A stretch of 64,000 nt of DNA from Dugong dugon (taxonomy: Eukaryota; Chordata; Mammalia; Sirenia; Dugongidae). The stretch is from NCBI GenBank assembly GCA_030035585.1, contig CM057462.1, positions 69,226,734-69,290,733 of the forward strand, in the 5' to 3' direction. Each line of letters starts with the position of its first letter. The first letter of the stretch is position 1. Position numbers and translations under genes: made by a program. Positions 1 through 11,200 of this stretch are shown here, in pieces. The notes below the pieces were generated by a model that saw only the letters and a program-made list of their open reading frames with translations, searched no databases and had not been told where the DNA came from.

Positions 1-982
1 CCAAGGTGGATGAACCCTTGTGTTGTCATCTGGGCTGGACAGCCTCCTTCAAAGTCACCATCAGACTAGCTTTAGCCTAGAGATGGGGGAGCAGTGGGAC
101 TCCGGAGATGAGCTGAGCCCAGCTGTTATAGCTGGGGCCCTGACAGGGCCATCTTTCCTCCAGCCCTGGGAGCACCCCTGTGTATGGGACCCCACTGTCT
201 CCACACTTGGGTGTGATCAGGCAGGACTCTATTGGCCTCTGCCGTGGCCTGTCCCCACCCACCAGGTCTTTCTGAACCGCCTTCCTAGCTCCATTCCCAT
301 AAGCCTTTTTGGCAGGGAATGTGGGAGTTCTTTCTGTTCCAGTCCCACTCACCAGGGCCTCTAAAACAGGCTTTTCCAGCCTGGCCTCTATTGACACACA
401 AGCGTGTACACACATACACACACACTCCTGTGGACCCTGGTGTCTATAGATTAGCCGCAAGCCTCCATCTCCAGGACTTGCCTTATATCCAGGCCCTGCT
501 TGAACCTAGATCTGCCCCAAGTTATTGAGCGCAACCTGCCTTATGGCCCCAGGACAGGCCCTACCGACAAGACTTCTGAACACCTGAAAAGCCCTGCTGC
601 CTGGAACTCTTGCCTCTGGTGTCCACACCCTCCTCTCAGACCTGGCAAAGCCCCTGCCTTCTATCCCCAGCAGACTGAGGGCCCATCAGCCCCAGCTCTG
701 GCTGGACCTTCGCAGCCATGGCTCTTCTGGGGCAGCCTCTGCCATGCTGGCCACCAGCTCTGTATCCTGAACCTGCTGTGGACAGAGAACCAATAAAAAT
801 ACCCCCGGAGGGCCAGGCCTGCCTGTAAGCCCGGGCCCCATGCATCTCCCAGCAGCTTCAAGGCTTCCTTTCAGCAGGCTCCTGTTACGCTCCAACTCTG
901 GGCTCCACATGGCTGGGACTGCTGGACTCTAGCTCTGTCAGGGCCAGGGCCCCAGCATCCAGATTGGAATGGACTCTAGGCC

Positions 983-1192
983 AGGATTTCTCAACTTCAG
1001 CACTAGGACAATTTGGACTGTATAGGTCTTTGCTGTGGGTGGTGTCCTGTGAATTTTTTAGTGTTTAGCAGCATCTCTAACCTACTAAATGCCAGTGGTG
1101 CCTCCAGTTGTGATGACCAAAAATGTCCCTAGACAATGCCCTGTGTCCCCTCAGGGGACATCACTCCTGTGAGAACACTGCTCTAGACCAAC
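983..1192 (-). repeat. MER20-like hAT DNA transposon relic
   Basis: A block of about 210 bp opens with 'gatttctcaactt' and closes with 'gagaacactgctctag', so its ends are roughly inverted. In between it has the 'gcagcatctctaacct' and 'ccaaaaatgtccctagaca' stretches typical of MER20 in reverse orientation. It is recognised from memory of the consensus and is diverged. Confidence 0.65.
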
Positions 1193-2279
1193 AGCTTCCC
1201 ACAGCATTGGTCTTCGTCTATCTCTGACTCTCCTCCCTCTCTGTCCATTGTCCCCGAGGCCTGTCTCCTCCTCAGATTCAGCTTCAGTGCCTACCGCACA
1301 CCTCTCTTCTGTCCCCCAAACTCTCAGGGCTTCTGCTGCCTCTCTGAGACCCTGTGGTTGCTGCATTTCATGGGACAAAGTATAAAGCCTCAGCGCCCAG
1401 GTACGTGGGAGGTACGTGGTAATCAGTAGCTGTTGCTGCTGTCGTGAAAGCGTTATCCAAGAAGATGGATCATCCGGTTACTTCTAACTTTGCTCACTGT
1501 TGTCCGCAGCTCCACCCACAGTCTGGCAGGCCCAGGCATGCTGAGTGGACCAGCCTCTTTCTCCGTCACCATCTGACATCCTTCCCAAGTGACTCATTCT
1601 CTCCTTCCATCCACAGTGTCTCTCTCCTCCAGCTCTCAGGGCGCATAGCTGCCAGGGGCCAGGGCGGTGCCCAACCCTTCTCAGAGCCTGGCCTACGTGC
1701 ACCAGAGCCACCAGCCTTCCCCCTTCTCTTCAGGGACCTGACTGCTGGGCCACAGCGGTCACTAAAATGAGGGTGATGTCTCCCCAGTCTTTCTCCTCCC
1801 CACAGGTCCCAGGCATGCCCTCACACTGTGATGTTATGCAGCGTGGGGCATTCTCAAGGTGGCGGGGTTCTAGTGGCTCGTGTGCCTTGGTGGGTTTGTG
1901 GGCTGGGTGGGCCCTGACCCTAGAGCCCACTTCTCTGGGCCTGCCCGAGCTGTGGGGTGCGTGTGAGGCGTGGGGGCCTGCCTTGCCCCACTCCCACCCT
2001 TCCCTGTCCTGCCCTTGGTGTCCCTGGCACCTGCCAGTGAGACCCACCCGTCCACCATGTCCTCCATGAGTCCTGAGTCTTTTGTGAGCGGCGTGGTCCG
2101 TGCGCACCTGTGTGCACGTGTGTGTGTGGGGGGGCACAGGAGCCTTGTCTTGTTTCCGTGCTGTGTGGGCAGATGAAGGTTGGCCTGTTTTTACTCTCTC
2201 TGTGTTTCTCCTTGTCTTTTTTTTATTCCCTCCTCATCCTCATCGCACTCTGCCATCAACCCAAACTCTCATCTCTCAG

Positions 2280-2291
2280 ATCAGCGAGAAG
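2280..2291 (+). CDS. PTPRF: Candidate 12-nt microexon (meB type) between Ig2 and Ig3
   Basis: Twelve nucleotides, ATCAGCGAGAAG, lie between a pyrimidine-rich acceptor ending ctctcag (2279) and a donor gttggt (2292). The following Ig3 exon begins with the last two bases of a codon, so the previous exon must end with one G. In that phase the microexon reads D-Q-R-E and is followed by V-R-R-V. PTPRD and PTPRS carry a four-residue optional insert, ELRE (meB), at exactly this junction. Length, phase, position and the shared RE-V-R-R-V context all fit. The donor is weak, as in regulated microexons. A UGC motif lies about 30 nt upstream of the acceptor. Usage cannot be seen from DNA. Confidence 0.65.
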
Positions 2292-3579
2292 GTTGGTCCT
2301 TTTCACTTCTTATCCATCTACAGTCCGCCCATCGATGGGATTCTCCTGTCAGCAGGGACCAGCAGGCTCAGGCAGCTCCCTCGGGCTCACTCAGCCACGC
2401 CTGCCCGCCAGCCGGGCTCCGCTGTCCACTGGCGGCGCAGCAGGCGGGCAGGACCAGGAGTGGGTGGGCAGGCCCTTGCCCTGCATGTTTCTGCTGCTTG
2501 GGTCCTTGATGTACCATATGTCTGCATGTCCCTCTAGGGGTTCCCTTGCTGGGGCGGGAGGGCAGGCATGGTGCATGGCACGAAACGGCGCCCCACCTGT
2601 GTGCCCAGGCCAGGCTGTCTGTTCCAGGTGGAGCTTAGGAGTGGTTGTGGTCAGAGGGGGATAGAAGAGCTGTAATGCCTTGTGTGTGTCTGTGGGGCCT
2701 TCTTCCGCCCCTTCGTTGCCTAAAATCCACGTTTGCCCCAAGCTTAGCTGAAACCACTGGGAAAATGAAGGGTAAAGGTAGATGGGCTGTCCCTGCAGAC
2801 TGTGCAGCATAAGACAAAAGTCCTGCAGTGTTCACCCGGTCTTTGAGGCTCCAGGGTCCCCACCAAGGCTAGATGGGGCAGCTAGCCCTGGTCTGCCTCA
2901 GGTAAGCTTGGCATTCGTGGCTTAGGTTGGGTGGGGAAGTCTTAGTTCACAAAGGAAGTTTTCTACAGTGATTTTTCATGTCCAACCAGATCCAAATTAA
3001 GTATCTTCCCCCAACCCCAGCCCCTCTGCCCGAGCCCCCCATATCTGTCCGAGGACAGCATTTATTTGGCTAGCGGAGCAGCTAACATTCCCTAACCCTG
3101 TGCTGGTTGCTGGGCCTTCAGACTCAGGGAGCTCACACCTGAGGTGATAGGTGGTCAGTTGCGACTTAGTGAGGCCATACTCTAAGGAAGAAACAGGCTG
3201 TGGGAGCCAGGAAGGGGCCCCAGGTTGGGAAAGGCTTTGACTCCCCTCAAGCCCATTCCAGAGTCTTCCCATATGGGGCTCCATTTTCAGCCCACCCTTG
3301 GGGCTGTTCCCTACCCTCAATGCTGTGTCCAGCAGCCGGGTCTAGCTGTCATTCTTGTGTCACGTGGTCTGTGTGGTCAGAGGAGGCTCACCATCCACTG
3401 AGCAGAAGCGTGGGACAGGCTGAGCCCCAGGGAGCTGGCCTGGGCCGCCTGGTCCCCTGTGCATCTTCGTCACTGGCTTGAGTTTCCTCCATGAGGGAGT
3501 AGAGCCAGTTGAGAGGAGAGCTGCGGCCATAGCTCAGATATCAGCCCTGAGCATCCTTCCATATGGACTTAGGAGCTCT

Positions 3580-4330
3580 GGGGCATTTTGGGTTTCACCA
3601 TTTCGCTGACCAGGCGGATCTGCTGGGTGTTCAGGAAACAGTCATCAGCAGAGACTGAGCCCAGCCCGCAGCCACCTCCCCCATGCTCCTTCCCCCACCC
3701 TCCTGGTCCCTTGTCCCTTCTTCCCCACTGTGGTCCCACGAAAAATGAGCACATACACAAATATTTAATGGGAAGGCAGAAATGAGTTTCTAAATATTCT
3801 GGGGGGATTTGCCAGGCTGGTAATTTGTTTGGCGCTGATAATTACATCTTACGTTTTTCCAGCTTTACTTAAAACTGTGTGCCGGGTATGCTGGCATTTA
3901 ATTACTGCTCTGCGGCAGCCACAAGGTTATTTATTAAAGAGTTATTTTGTCTTGATACAGTGGATCCTGCCCCTTCTCCCCTCCTTGGTGTCGTGTTATT
4001 TTCATCAAAGAAATTTCCTCGAGTGAATGCAGATTGCAGGGCTGCCTCCCCCTCCTGATTCGGCTGTCACTCCGCTGAACGCTGATGCCTCTGGGCGCTA
4101 TGCCGCCCCTTTATAGGGGGTTGTCAGCGCAAATAATTAACTTAAAAGTTACAGCTGAAATATAATCCAGAAATGGCAGGGCCCTGTTTTGAAAATTGTC
4201 TGTAAAATGTCAGCACTAAGGATGCACAGGAAACGGTAATAGACCGGCATTGTTGGAGTGCAAGATTAGACTCTAAGTGCATCCTTCCCAGTTCCAGTTT
4301 TTCCTTCCCCACCGCTGCTTCTGTCAATAG
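3580..4330. promoter_or_regulatory. Candidate intronic enhancer, AT-rich and homeodomain-motif-rich
   Basis: This unique block contrasts with the GC-rich intron around it. It holds repeated TAAT-core sites: 'tggtaatttg', 'gataattaca', 'tttaattact', 'aaataattaactt' and 'atttaatggg'. It also has TTTAT and TTTATTAAAG motifs and shows no transposon signature. This composition is typical of deeply conserved developmental enhancers. Function is inferred from composition only. Confidence 0.4.
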
Positions 4331-5199
4331 GCAGAGTCCAGGGTGAGTCCCGCTCCTGTCGAAGGCCCTGTGTCTGTGACTGTGGGGGAAGGACGGCGAG
4401 GCTGCTGCAGGGAGGTGCCAGCCACTCCTGGGTGTGGGGATGGGGGTAGCTGGCTGGGTAGTCAGGGAGGCAGGGCCCCAGTGGTGCTTGGGATACCAGG
4501 AGGTTGTCTCTCCCCTCTCCCCACCCCCACCCGAAGGGTATAGACATGTGATGACCTCTTCACACTGCAGGGAGGATGTCTGAGATGCAGGAAACCCTGC
4601 TTGGCTCGAGGACTCCTTGCAAGTGACTGAGGCTCAGTGTCCTTGTGAATGAGTGAAGGGTGCAGTGTCTGGGAGCTTCGGGTATAGGGGTGGCCTGGTG
4701 CGAGAGATGCCCTTTGTGTCACGTCTGACCTCCTGAACTCTGAAGGAGTGAGTTCTCTGAAGGACCGCCGTTTTTTTTATATTGACTGAAGTTTGAGGCT
4801 TTTGGAAATGGTGACTGGGGGATTGATGTGACCTCCAAGGCCAATCTGTGAGGAATGTATCTTGGCTTGAAGACCCTGTCTTCCCGGGACTGTTGGGGAG
4901 TAAAGTCCAGTCAAGTTCTGGGCTGTTTAGGTTAAGGTCCAAGATTTACTGGCCCAAGACCCACTTCCTTCTATTGGGTCTCTATTTTCCGGCATCCAGG
5001 GACCCAGTCAGTACCCTGGATTCCACTGCCTACCAGAGTCAGACTTGGCCATGACCTCCACCCGGCAAAGGCTCTTGAAGTCCCATCCTTTTGCCAACTG
5101 GAGCAGCCTCCTCTCCTGCCAGCCTTGGCTAACCCAGAATTTTCTCCCAGAGCCGTCAGCCAGGGCTGTCAAAAGGAAAGGCATCTTCCATCCCATAGA

Positions 5200-5340
5200 C
5201 CTCCTCTTACTACGTATACAAATGTGGGCATGTCACTTGAAGGATCAGTGTGGAATCAGTTCCCTTATATGTAATTGGGAGAGAACATTTACAGCCACAA
5301 AACCTTTGGCACATAGTAGGTGCTCAAGAGTGGTTTCCCT
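5200..5340 (+). repeat. MIR-like SINE fragment
   Basis: It contains 'gggcatgtcacttgaag' followed about 90 bp later by 'ggcacatagtaggtgctca', which is the usual order in the 3' half of MIR. It is diverged. Confidence 0.5.
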
Positions 5341-6379
5341 TCCATGAACCTGTTTTGACACTCACAAACGAGGAGTGGGGGCAGCCCCTGGCTCAGATAG
5401 CAGGAAAAACTTGGTCACTTAAGGCTACTCCCCTTGGCCTTTCTTCTTGAACCAGGCTGTGCCAGATACTCCTTTCAGGACAGGCCTGGGCCTGATCTGC
5501 AAACAGACCTGCCTGCTTGTACCTCTCCTCCCATCACCGCCCCTAGGGCTCAGCCCTGGAGTCCAGGGAGTGCCTGCACCACCAGGCTGGGCAACATTTC
5601 TCTCTGTGCCCCCTGGCCTCACCCTTGTGCCATTTTGGGGGGAGTGCTCAAAGGGGGCTCTTTGTTGTGGCTTCCTCTTGCCATCTGTGCCCCCAGGACC
5701 CTCCTCCTCTCTGCCACACAGAACCCTCTGCCTGTGATATACTGTTATCTGGTGTAGACTCCTAGCATTAGGACAGACACAGAAGCCCAGCTTACACCAG
5801 TACCGATCAGACAAGGAAACTCTTGTCTTACAAAACTAAAAAACGCAGAAGTGGGCTTGGCGTCGGGCAGGGCTGGGTGCAGATGTTTAAACAGCCTGGT
5901 TGGGCACCTGTCTGTTTTTGTCCGTTAACTCTGCCCTCCTCGGCACCGACTTCTTTGTTCTCAAGCAGGTTCTCCTGCATGTCGGTAAACGGGGTCCCCA
6001 GCCACTCCAAGCTTTCATCTCTCAACTTAGCCACCTGAATAGAGAGAGAAAGTTGCTTTTCTAGTAGTTTTTGCAAAAAGTCTCAAGGTTGTTTCTTGTT
6101 AGCCAGATCTGGGTCACATGCCCCACAGGCCAAGAATGGGGAGAGAGGTGGTTCCCCTCAAGAAAATAGGGATGCTGGTTCTGGGAGAAGGCAACAAAAC
6201 TAGATGTCCATGAGATACCCTGCCACCCCTGGTGAGCCTGGGGACGCAGGAAGTAGACCCAGCCCATGACACCAGTCATACCTGGCACACTCGGTACTGC
6301 CAATATTTTGGTTCTGTCTGGGGGACTTGGAGTGAGGCAGGGCCTAGGTAAGGTGCGGTCTTATAGGCTGGGCTGAGCA

Positions 6380-6620
6380 GCTTGGACTTTTCCATGTAAG
6401 AGCTTTAAACAGGGAAGTGAAGCGGTCAGATTTGTGCTATTTGTGGAGGGCCAGTTAACAGGAGCAGGGGCGTGGAGGACAACAAGGCTGGAAGACCAGT
6501 GAAGAACCTACTGCAGTGATCCAGAGAAAGATGATGATGGCTTAGACTTTGGTGGTGGCAGTTGCCCATAGGGTTTGGAGCAAAATGAATGGGTTTGGAA
6601 GGTACTTTAGGTGATGACAT
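6380..6620 (+). repeat. Old interspersed repeat, family not named
   Basis: The order of phrases ('aagtgaagcggtcagattt', 'ctactgcagtgatccaga', 'gatgatgatggctta') is shared with copies near 33780-34000, 39030-39200, 59800-60060 and 61860-62110. It is an ancient mammalian repeat that I cannot name with confidence. Confidence 0.5.
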
Positions 6621-6639
6621 TTACAGGACCAGGTGACTT

Positions 6640-6745
6640 CCTGGATGTCTGGTCTCTGGGCCTCAGCCTTGTCACCTGTGCAGTGAGGTCAGAGGTTGGA
6701 CCAAGTGGTCTCTGCAGTTGCTTCTGGCTCTGATTCTATGATTTG
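6640..6745 (+). repeat. MIR-like fragment
   Basis: The core 'gggcctcagccttgtcacctgtgcagtgagg' region (about 6658-6690) resembles the MIR phrase 'cctcagtttcctcatctgtaaaatggg'. It is short and diverged. Confidence 0.45.
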
Positions 6746-7960
6746 GAGGTGTGCAAACAGCAGAGTCTGATGTCGACAGAGGAGGTGCTCCTGACGTGGT
6801 GCTGTGGGTCCTTTGCATGCTCAGGCTCCCTAGCAAGGGTCCTCAGTGACCAGTGCTCCCAGTGGTGCCGTCTGGTTATTTAGCCTCGCTGCCTGCCTTC
6901 TCTGGCCCTGTCTGTAAGGGTGTCCTTGTAGGACATACTCTGGCTTCTGCCCACCAGCTGCACGCCCCGTCTGCATGCTGAGCATGCCTGCCCATGACTA
7001 GGTCTCGCCTGCCTTCCCTCCCTCTGCATGCTCCAAATGTCTGTGCCAAGCTTGCAACTTTCAGTGGCTGGTTCCAGGCTGTACCCCTGGACTGAGAAGC
7101 CAGAACAGCTTCTGACCAGGGGAGCCCAAGGCTGGAGGTCACGGTCAGGCACAGCCGCCCTCCCCCCTGAGACCCTTGTTCATTGGCGCAGAGCTGTCTG
7201 CTCAGTGCCCTCATCATGTCACTGCCATCCTCATGCCCGTCTTGCCCGTGGACCACGTCCCTGGCCGCCCTATCCCATTGCCCCCGCCCAGCCACTCTCC
7301 TCAGGGTCAGCCCTCTCCTCTTGGGTTCCCAGGCTGAGCCTTGAGCATGGCTGAGGCCCAGGCAGGTGGTCGTGTCACTTCCCCTCGTCTCTTCCCCTCA
7401 GGCCATGGCCTAGAAGGGGAGGCATTGACCTTAGAGGTGGCTTTGTCATGTCTGGAGTGACCCTCTGCCCTTCCCCAGCCATGCTCTGAGGACCCTCCAC
7501 CACACGGTGCATGGGTTTCTCCCACTGGTGCCCCCACTTGTCCATCTGGAGACCCATGGGAAGGGGAGTAGGGCCTGCAGGGGTAAGCACAGGAAGGCAG
7601 GCTGGGTTGTGGCCCTGACCAGGCCTGGAGTGTAGACGTGAGGCCTGGACCTTGCACAGAGTCCCTGGGTGACCCTGGGCAGACAGGACCTTTCTGGGCC
7701 TCAGTTTCCTGGGCTGTCAGGTGGGAGCTTGGTTGTGAAATCTCTTGTAAAGTAAGATGCTGCATTCCAGACAGTCCCTGAGTGCAGGGGCTACTTCTAG
7801 TCCGAAAGTGGGGTGGGAGAGGGTGAACTGGGACCCTGGGACTTTACTCCTGCTGTCTCTGAGCTCTGACAAGAGGGGTTCCTGGATGAGGGGCCCCCGC
7901 CCTTCTGACCCCCAGCATGTCCTGCCTGACCTGTGAGTGCCTCTCTCCCTCCTCCCGCAG

Positions 7961-8230
7961 TGCGCCGCGTGGCTCCTCGTTTCTCCATCCCTCCCAGCAG
8001 CCAGGAGGTGATGCCAGGTGGCAGCGTGAACCTGACGTGTGTCGCCGTGGGTGCGCCCATGCCCTACGTGAAGTGGATGATGGGTGCTGAGGAGCTCACC
8101 AAGGAGGACGAGATGCCCGTTGGCCGCAATGTGCTGGAGCTCAGCAACGTTGTACGCTCCGCCAACTACACCTGCGTGGCCATCTCCTCGCTGGGCATGA
8201 TCGAGGCCACGGCCCAGGTCACTGTGAAAG
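7961..8230 (+). CDS. PTPRF: PTPRF exon: Ig-like domain 3
   Basis: This 270-nt exon encodes the third Ig C2-type domain, starting V-R-R-V-A-P-R-F. The two disulfide cysteines are in N-L-T-C and N-Y-T-C, which also carry N-glycosylation sequons. The domain has the W-M-M-G core and ends V-T-V-K. The acceptor is cccgcag and the donor is AAAG|gtcagt. It enters in phase 1, completing V from G|TG, and leaves in phase 1. Confidence 0.97.
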
Positions 8231-11200
8231 GTCAGTGCTCATGGCAGGTGAACATGGCTGCTGTGGGGACAGGCAAGGCTGAGGTGTGAGCACTCTCTCC
8301 TCGGTGCCCTAGCTCTGGAGTCCTCCTGGCCCTTAGTGGTGAGGGAGGGGTTTCAGTTATTAATAGCCTTAGTAAGAATACCACAAAACCGGTAGTCGTC
8401 AGGACAACTCATGGTAACCTCCTGTGTGTTAGAGTAGAACTGTGTTCCATTCCATAACCTTATGGGTTTTTTTTTTAAATCGTGCTTTAGGTGAAAGTTT
8501 ATAGCTCAAGTTAGTCTCTCATACAAAAATTTATACGCACATTGTTATGTGACCCTAGTTGCTCTCCCTATACTGTGACCAGCACGCTCCTCCTTTGCAC
8601 CCCAGATATCCCGTGTCCATTCATCCGGCTCCTGACCCTTTCTGCCTTCTCATCTCACCTCCAGACAGGAGCCGCCCACTTAGTCTCATGTATCTACTTG
8701 AGCCAAGAAGCACTCTTCATGAGTATCATTTTATGTCCCGTAGTCCGGTCTGATCTTTGTCGGAAGAGTTGGCTTCGGGAATGGTTTTAGTTCTGGGTTA
8801 ACAGAGAGTCTGGGCGCCATGTCTTCTGGGGTTCCTTTGTCTCAGTCAGACTGTTAAGTCTGGTCTTTTTACTAGAATTTGGGTTCTGCACCCCACTTTT
8901 TTCCTGCTCCATCAGGGACTCTCTGTTGTGTTCCTTGTCAGGGCGGTCATTGGTGGTAGGTGGGAACCATCTAGTACCTTATGGGTTTTTAATGGCTGAT
9001 TTTTCCGAAGCAGATTGCCAGACCTTTCTTCTGAGGCACCTCTTGGCAGACTCAAACTCCCAGCCTTTCAATTATCAGCCAACTACATTACCATAACCAT
9101 TTGGGCCACCAAGAATAGCTGATAGGTATTGAGTTCCTAGGTGGCAGACGCTATGCTAGTAAGCACAGATTATTTTGTTTAGTCTTCATGTAACACTAGG
9201 AGGTAGGTGCTCTTATCCTCATTTTACAAATGAGGAAACTGAGGCACAGAGAGGCTACATCATTTGCCCGAGGTTGCACAGAAGTAAATGACGGACAGGG
9301 ATTTGAACCTTGGGTGATCTGATTCCCAGCTTACCCCCCAACACAATGCAGTACCAGACCCTTCAGGTTTAATGGCCTTTCAGCAAGAAGGATGTGATAA
9401 AATAGTAACCAAGAGGGGAAGTGGGTTCTCTCTGCCTCATCTTCATGTCCAAGCCCAGAGCCCTGGGAACAGGCACACACGTGTAACAGACTCTTCTCTG
9501 GTGGCCCTGCCTCTAACTCTGCCTCCCTCTGACCTACCTCCATTCTGCAACTCACATGATCCTTTAAAAATGTGACCGGGGATCATGTCACTCCCTTTCT
9601 TAACACCTCTCAGCAGCTCCCGATTGCTTGTCAGAGAAAGAGCAGGCAGCCAGCCGCCTGCTCCATGCAGGCAGCTCGACCTCTCGCTCCCTGTGCGCCC
9701 GCCACACTGACTTTGATGGTCTAGGTTTTACCCCAGTTCTCACCCACCTTGCCCATTGCTCGATCCGTCTCACCTCCCAGTTCTCAGCCTTGTGGGGCCT
9801 GCCCTGGTCACCCCATCCAGGGAGATTTCTGTGTTTTTCTCCATCTCAGCTGCTGCTTCCTTCTGCCCTTCCGTATGATTATTATTGACTCATTTAATCA
9901 ATCTCCCTCCTCCTGGAATAAAAACTCCCTGAGAGCAGGGACCCAGACTGTCTGTGTAACATTGTGTCTCCGGGCCCTAGCATGGTGCCTGGCACCCAGT
10001 TGTTATTGTTAGTTGCCATCAAGCTGATTCTGATTCATGGCAACCCCACGTGTACAGAGTAGAACTGCTCCATGGGGTTTTCAAGGCTGTGACCTTTCAG
10101 AAGCAGATCACCAGAACTATCTTCTGATGTGCCTCTGGGTGGGTTCAAAAGGCCAGCTTTTCTGCTAGTAGTTGAGCACTTAGCCATTCGCACTACCCAG
10201 GGTCTCCCTGGCACCCACTAGGCACTCAGTAATCACTTGTTGAGTGGCTGACTGGCTGTGAACCTGGAACTTCTCTAGTTTCCCTCTGAGCCAAGCTACA
10301 GGGTCAGTGAGGTCAACAGCACCATCACTCCTTTTAATAGCCAGGCAATGTAGAAATTGTTGAATGGTATCTGTTATGTTGTGTATATTTTCACCGAAAG
10401 AAAAGAAGCCAGGACAGCCTCTTAAGAAATCTCTTCATCTGCCCTTTCCCCCCTGCACCCTGTTACACAAACCTGCCAACAAGTGAGCACACGTGAGCTT
10501 TGCAGGCAGCTGCCTGTCACCCAGCCCCACGTGCTTTCTATCTGCGTGGGAGCCTGGGCAGGTCATGCCACCCTGGTTCTGTTTGTTCAGTGAGCCCTTG
10601 CTTGTCACATAAGCTGATGTGGGGACCCATTGAGTCCCGGAAGTGGTGTGAGTAGAGACTAGATGGCCCACAGGTGCCCTCAGAGGTCACTGCATGCTTT
10701 TCAGGCTGTTCTTCACGGTGGGCTATCGATGTCAGCCACACTCGCTGGCCACACTGCTTGGCCAACCTGTGAACCACACCGAGGGTAGGGTTGGTTCTTG
10801 GGGTCATGACCTTGGGCCGCCCTGAACTTCTCTTTTTCTTTATTTTTTCAACTTTTTTTTTTTTTTTTTTTTTAATTGTACTTCAGGTAAAGGCTTACAG
10901 AACAAATAGTTTCTCATGAAACAGTAGTACACATATTGTTTTATGACATTGGTTAACAACCTCACATGTCAACCCTCTCCCTTCTTGACCTTTTTTTTTT
11001 TTTGGTGAAAATATACATAGCCAAAAATACACCATTTCAAAAATTTCTACATGCGCAGTTCAGTGACATCGACTATGCTCTTCCAGTTGTGCTGCTATTC
11101 TCACTTAAGATGAAGGCTTACAGAACAAAATAGTCTCTCATTTAACAGTTAGTACACATGTTGCCCTATGACAATGGTTAATAACCTCATTATCAACACT

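Larger units (their letters stand above)
1..7960 (+). other. Intron between the Ig2 and Ig3 exons (3' part)
   Basis: This is non-coding and mostly GC-rich. I see no Ig2-type exon in it. Recognisable contents are a MER20-like element near 983-1192, a 12-nt microexon candidate at 2280-2291, an AT-rich enhancer-like block near 3580-4330, MIR-like pieces near 5200-5340 and 6640-6745, and an unnamed old repeat near 6380-6620. Nothing distinctive was seen in 1-980, 1193-2160, 2300-3570, 4340-5200 or 6750-7940. The intron ends in a pyrimidine-rich acceptor ending cccgcag at 7960. Confidence 0.85.

Noticed and set aside
1-7960. Search for Ig2 or other constitutive PTPRF exons upstream of Ig3
   Set aside because: No frame carries the expected Ig2 motifs, so those exons must lie before the window.
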